From: Pseudobdellovibrionaceae bacterium
Lineage (GTDB): Bacteria > Bdellovibrionota > Bdellovibrionia > Bdellovibrionales > Bdellovibrionaceae
Assembly (NCBI GenBank): GCA_947374445.1
Contig: CANCBY010000003.1
Location: 1-33,624, forward strand
Direction: 5' to 3'
DNA length: 33,624 nt
Made by a program: the position numbers and the translations under genes. The notes under the pieces were generated by a model. That model was not told the DNA's origin, ran no database searches, and was given only the letters and a program-made list of their open reading frames with translations. Positions within the stretch are counted from its first letter, which is position 1. Every line of letters starts with the position of its first letter. Positions 30,873 through 33,624 of the stretch are shown in pieces.

Positions 30873-32480
30873 TTAGGTCCTCTGACTGTAAGCGTGGCTG
30901 CAGAGAAGGCCCGCAATACGCTTGTACTCGCTGAGAAGGTCTAAGTGGATCGAGCTTGTGTTGATAGACTCGCGCATGCCTCTGTTGAGGCGGCTGATGT
31001 GATTTTCACGAAGTGTGATTTCAAGCTTGGCCAGTTCTCGCTTGAGGTTGATAGCTTGATCGCACATTTCTTTGTTGTTGTAGGCATTCATGGCGGTCAT
31101 CGCAACTTTGATCACTTCTGAGTGCATTTGCAAAATTTCATCTTTGCCCTCTTCAGAGAACTCAAGTTTGAGCGCGTTCTTTTTGATCGCAAGCGTTGTC
31201 AAGTTGATGTCAATGATGTCGGCCGCTCTTTCTAGATCTGAAATAAACATGATCATGTTCATGATGCTCTGGTGAACAGTGGTCGTGCTCTTGTTAGCGT
31301 GATCTAAGAGAAACATTTTAGTTTCACGGTACAAAAAGTCGACCTTGTTATCTCGCTCCTTGATGGATTCAATGAGCGAGATATCGGGTGAGTCAAAGAG
31401 CTTGGCTGAGTCTTGGATCATAGTGAGCACAATGTCAGCTGTGCGCATAATTTCACGGTTGGCGTATGAGATGGCGAGCGCTGAAGATTGGTAGTTATTG
31501 AGTGAGAGATATTCGGAGCTAAAGTCTTCATTTTGGCTTTTAGGAAATAATTTTTCAATGGCGCGCGCTGCGGGCTTTATAAACGGAAAAAACAAAGCGG
31601 CCGAGATCAAATTAAAAAATAGATGTCCGTTGGCGATAGATCTTTCTACAGTGGTGTCAAAGGAAGAGAGTAGGCTCACAAAAGCCGAGTGGATCGGCTG
31701 AATTAAAAAGATGGCAACGCTCAATGCTTTGTAAAAAAAGTGAGCCCAAGCGACTTGCTTGCCGATATAGTTGCTGCCAGCTGCAGCAATCAAAGCTGTA
31801 GATGTAGTGCCGATGTTAGCGCCATAAACCCAAAACATGGCGTCATTCAAAGTGATAGCTCCGCTGTGTGCAAGGCTCATCGCGAGGCCAATGGTCACAG
31901 CGCTTGAGTGAACGAAGGCACAAAAAGTCATCGCTATCAAAAGCGAGATGTGTGGGTTTGCTTGCAGAGTTTTTAGGTATTCTTTAACAATGTCTAGCTC
32001 GGCAAAGTAGTGAGCTCCGGAAGAGATCATGCCTAAACCAAAAAAGAGCATAGCAAAACCCATGAGGACTAAGGCTAAATTTTTAATGCTTGATTTTTTT
32101 GCCATAAAATACACACTAAATGCGGCAATAAAAAGCGGCAGAGCATACTGTGACAGATCAAAGCTGATCAATTGCACGGTGAGCGTTGAGCCAATTGCTG
32201 TGCCAATAATGACACCCATCACCTGTTGCAAGCTGATCACTCGGGCTGAGCCCAGTCCAACAAGCATTGATGTTACGGCCCCTGAGCTTTGCAAAAGAGT
32301 GGTCAGTGAAACTCCGACCACAATGGCTAAAAACTGACTTTCTGAAAGTTTGTTCAAAAGTCCGGTGATCCGGCTAGCCATCAGTTTTTCAAGAGCTTGG
32401 CTGGCGAGTGTCATGCCATACAGAAAAAACGCCACTCCGCCCAAAAGAATTACAAAGTAAGAGTTATGAAGTGCGATCAA
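30873..32480 (-). CDS. Na+/phosphate cotransporter family protein with PhoU-like tail
   Basis: 535 residues. The membrane half carries the two inverted Na/Pi repeats: LLQSSGAVTSMLVGLGSARV with QSSG at 64-67, and FVHSSAVTIGLAMSLAHSG with HSSA at 191-194 (the family usually has QSSS). GTAIGSTLTVQL and YGANIGTTSTALIAA follow each of them. Residues from about 340 form a helical PhoU-like domain. It probably takes up or exports phosphate with Na+ across the inner membrane. The start is TTG at 32480, with AAGG 7 bases upstream and no better ATG before the first membrane helix. Downstream of the DUF1275 gene (42 bases) and joined to the DMT gene. Confidence 0.92.
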   Translation of the reverse strand: MIALHNSYFVILLGGVAFFLYGMTLASQALEKLMASRITGLLNKLSESQFLAIVVGVSLTTLLQSSGAVTSMLVGLGSARVISLQQVMGVIIGTAIGSTLTVQLISFDLSQYALPLFIAAFSVYFMAKKSSIKNLALVLMGFAMLFFGLGMISSGAHYFAELDIVKEYLKTLQANPHISLLIAMTFCAFVHSSAVTIGLAMSLAHSGAITLNDAMFWVYGANIGTTSTALIAAAGSNYIGKQVAWAHFFYKALSVAIFLIQPIHSAFVSLLSSFDTTVERSIANGHLFFNLISAALFFPFIKPAARAIEKLFPKSQNEDFSSEYLSLNNYQSSALAISYANREIMRTADIVLTMIQDSAKLFDSPDISLIESIKERDNKVDFLYRETKMFLLDHANKSTTTVHQSIMNMIMFISDLERAADIIDINLTTLAIKKNALKLEFSEEGKDEILQMHSEVIKVAMTAMNAYNNKEMCDQAINLKRELAKLEITLRENHISRLNRGMRESINTSSIHLDLLSEYKRIAGLLCSHAYSQRT

Positions 32481-32522
32481 ATGAACCTTTCGAGCTTTGA
32501 TAAGTTAGAGTGTATTTAGCGC

Positions 32523-33254
32523 TCATTTTTGACCCTGTCTTCCAAGGCCAGAAATAAGAATAGCTAGAGCCGTGCCCGCTGGCACTAAAAATCCGAAATA
32601 GTGTGAACGCATAAAAATAAAGGCCGAAAAAGTAGAGCCTAAAATAAAAAACGCGATGATTCCGATTCTTGTAAGGTTGGCGTGGCTTTCGGTATTGCGA
32701 GTCGAGGCGTTGGTGCCTGGAGATAAAACGCGCACGATGCCGATGCCCAAGTCGGTCGTTAGTCCAGTGAGATGAGTGGTGCGAATGCTAGAGCCTGAGG
32801 CCGACGAAATGGCCGCATTTTGCAAGCCACTCGTGAGGCAAAGCAGTGCAAGCAACACGTAATTTGTGAGGCTGTCGTACTCGTTGCCAAAAGTGCCAAA
32901 GGCTCCTGATTGCCCCAAAAAAGTCACGAGGACCATAAAGCCCGCAATCATCATCAGAATGAGATTATAGCGCGGAGCTTGATGTTGGTTGATTTGATAA
33001 TCTACGAGATAGGCTGAGATCATGGTGCCCGCCAAAAAAAATAGCGGCACTGAGGCCATGCTCATAGCTGCATAGATTTCTCCGAGGGCGAGTTCTGCTC
33101 CAAAAGCAGTTGCAAATCCGGTGGTATGGGTCACAAACTTGTGGCAGGCTAAAAATCCACCGGCGTTGATGCTCCCAGCTTGAAAAGCCAGGGTCATCCA
33201 GATGATGAAGTTGCGTGGATTGTATTGCGAGAGGTTGTTATTGCCAGAAAACAT
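32523..33254 (-). CDS. DUF1275 (YoaK-type) membrane protein
   Basis: 243 residues with about six membrane segments. The family pattern is clear: AGSINAGGFLACHKFVTHTTGFATAFG near the N-terminus, and CLTSGLQNAAISSASGSSIRTTHLTGLTTDLGIG in the second half. Function of the family is unknown; transport has been suggested. The frame stays open up to 33449, but that extension would lie over the divergent NUDIX gene and has no family-like residues, so ATG 33254 is preferred although it lacks a clear ribosome site. First gene of a likely operon with the Na/Pi and DMT genes. Confidence 0.85.
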   Translation of the reverse strand: MFSGNNNLSQYNPRNFIIWMTLAFQAGSINAGGFLACHKFVTHTTGFATAFGAELALGEIYAAMSMASVPLFFLAGTMISAYLVDYQINQHQAPRYNLILMMIAGFMVLVTFLGQSGAFGTFGNEYDSLTNYVLLALLCLTSGLQNAAISSASGSSIRTTHLTGLTTDLGIGIVRVLSPGTNASTRNTESHANLTRIGIIAFFILGSTFSAFIFMRSHYFGFLVPAGTALAILISGLGRQGQK

Positions 33255-33347
33255 ACTGTTACTATTGTTCAATAAAGATTTGTTTTCGTCAAAGGAGACA
33301 GCCGAGATGCTGATTAAAGTGGGGTGACTGAATTGAGGCCAAGTTTC

Positions 33348-33624
33348 ATGAAGCCAATTTCGGTGGTCGCCGCTGTGATTTGGCGCTGTGTGCAAGCTCA
33401 AGGTCTGCAGCCTCAACCACAGCCCCAAATAGAGGTCTTGGTTTTTCAAAGACTGGCCTCAGACTTGGGCGGCGGGAGCTGGGAGTTTCCAGGTGGTAAA
33501 ATAGATCCTGGCGAATCTCCACAAGAAGCGCTTCGCCGTGAAATCATGGAAGAGCTGTCAATTGCGATCGAGGTCCATGAATCGCTGGCTAAGAACCTTC
33601 ATCAATACCCACAAGCTTTGATTG
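33348..33624 (+). CDS. NUDIX hydrolase (MutT-like), 5' part; runs off the window
   Basis: The frame opens at ATG 33348 (GAGG about 10 bases upstream) and is still open at the end of the window, giving 92 codons. MKPISVVAAVIW, VLVFQRLASDLGGGSWEFPGGKID, then the NUDIX box GKIDPGESPQEALRREIMEE match G-x5-E-x7-R-E-U-x-E-E. The box's final Gly is Ser (EELSI instead of EELGI). MutT-type enzymes cleave oxidised nucleotides such as 8-oxo-dGTP, but the substrate cannot be told from sequence. A Gln/Pro-rich insert (QGLQPQPQPQ) sits between the first two strands. Divergent from the DUF1275 gene. Confidence 0.9.
   Translation, partial: MKPISVVAAVIWRCVQAQGLQPQPQPQIEVLVFQRLASDLGGGSWEFPGGKIDPGESPQEALRREIMEELSIAIEVHESLAKNLHQYPQALI

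Noticed and set aside
33255..33449. N-terminal extension of the DUF1275 protein by 65 residues
   Set aside because: It would lie antisense over a well-supported NUDIX coding region and has no family-like sequence; ATG 33254 fits the family length.

Overview
The window most likely comes from a Gram-negative bacterium with moderate-to-low GC, probably Bdellovibrionota (a Bdellovibrio relative) or another delta-proteobacterium-like lineage. This placement is inferred from several things seen together: Sec-type signal peptides, FeoAB, Psd, a C5-pathway haem cluster with a Cys-rich ferrochelatase, and several multi-domain histidine kinases of one family. No phage, insertion sequence or CRISPR array was seen.

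Region by region. 1-3.6 kb: the 3' end of psd, a class II Fic protein, fabH, then a QueD-type enzyme and a second, divergent PTPS-fold paralogue whose catalytic residues are changed. 3.6-6.1 kb: a small possibly decayed reading frame and feoAB. 6.1-8.5 kb: a glycosyltransferase/polysaccharide deacetylase fusion and a small membrane-anchored or exported protein. 8.5-18.7 kb: two tandem orphan histidine kinases, an exported GNAT-fold protein, an MgtA Mg2+ pump, tRNA-Gly(GCC), an exported protein with a toxin-like C-terminal domain, and a third orphan kinase of the same family. 18.7-29.9 kb: the haem pathway. 29.9-33.6 kb: an exported small protein behind a Fur-like sequence, a DMT-type membrane protein, a Na/Pi cotransporter with a PhoU-like tail, a DUF1275 membrane protein and the start of a NUDIX hydrolase.

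The haem cluster is the centrepiece. On the minus strand hemA, hemC (fused to a HemD-like region), hemL, a sensor kinase, an OmpR-type regulator, hemE, hemN, hemY and hemH follow one another with short overlaps or a 12-bp gap. hemB is divergent from the same 175-bp upstream region. This covers every step from glutamyl-tRNA to protohaem. A complete two-component system lies inside the operon, translationally coupled to it. The shared upstream region holds an 11-bp-period direct repeat, the form OmpR-family regulators often bind, and a hyphenated palindrome just before hemB. FeoAB and a Fur-like box elsewhere in the window add an iron theme. HemA is short and lacks the usual dimerisation domain.

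The best candidates for undescribed biology are the haem operon with its own two-component system, the divergent PTPS-fold pair with different active-site losses, and the exported toxin-like protein without an evident immunity gene.
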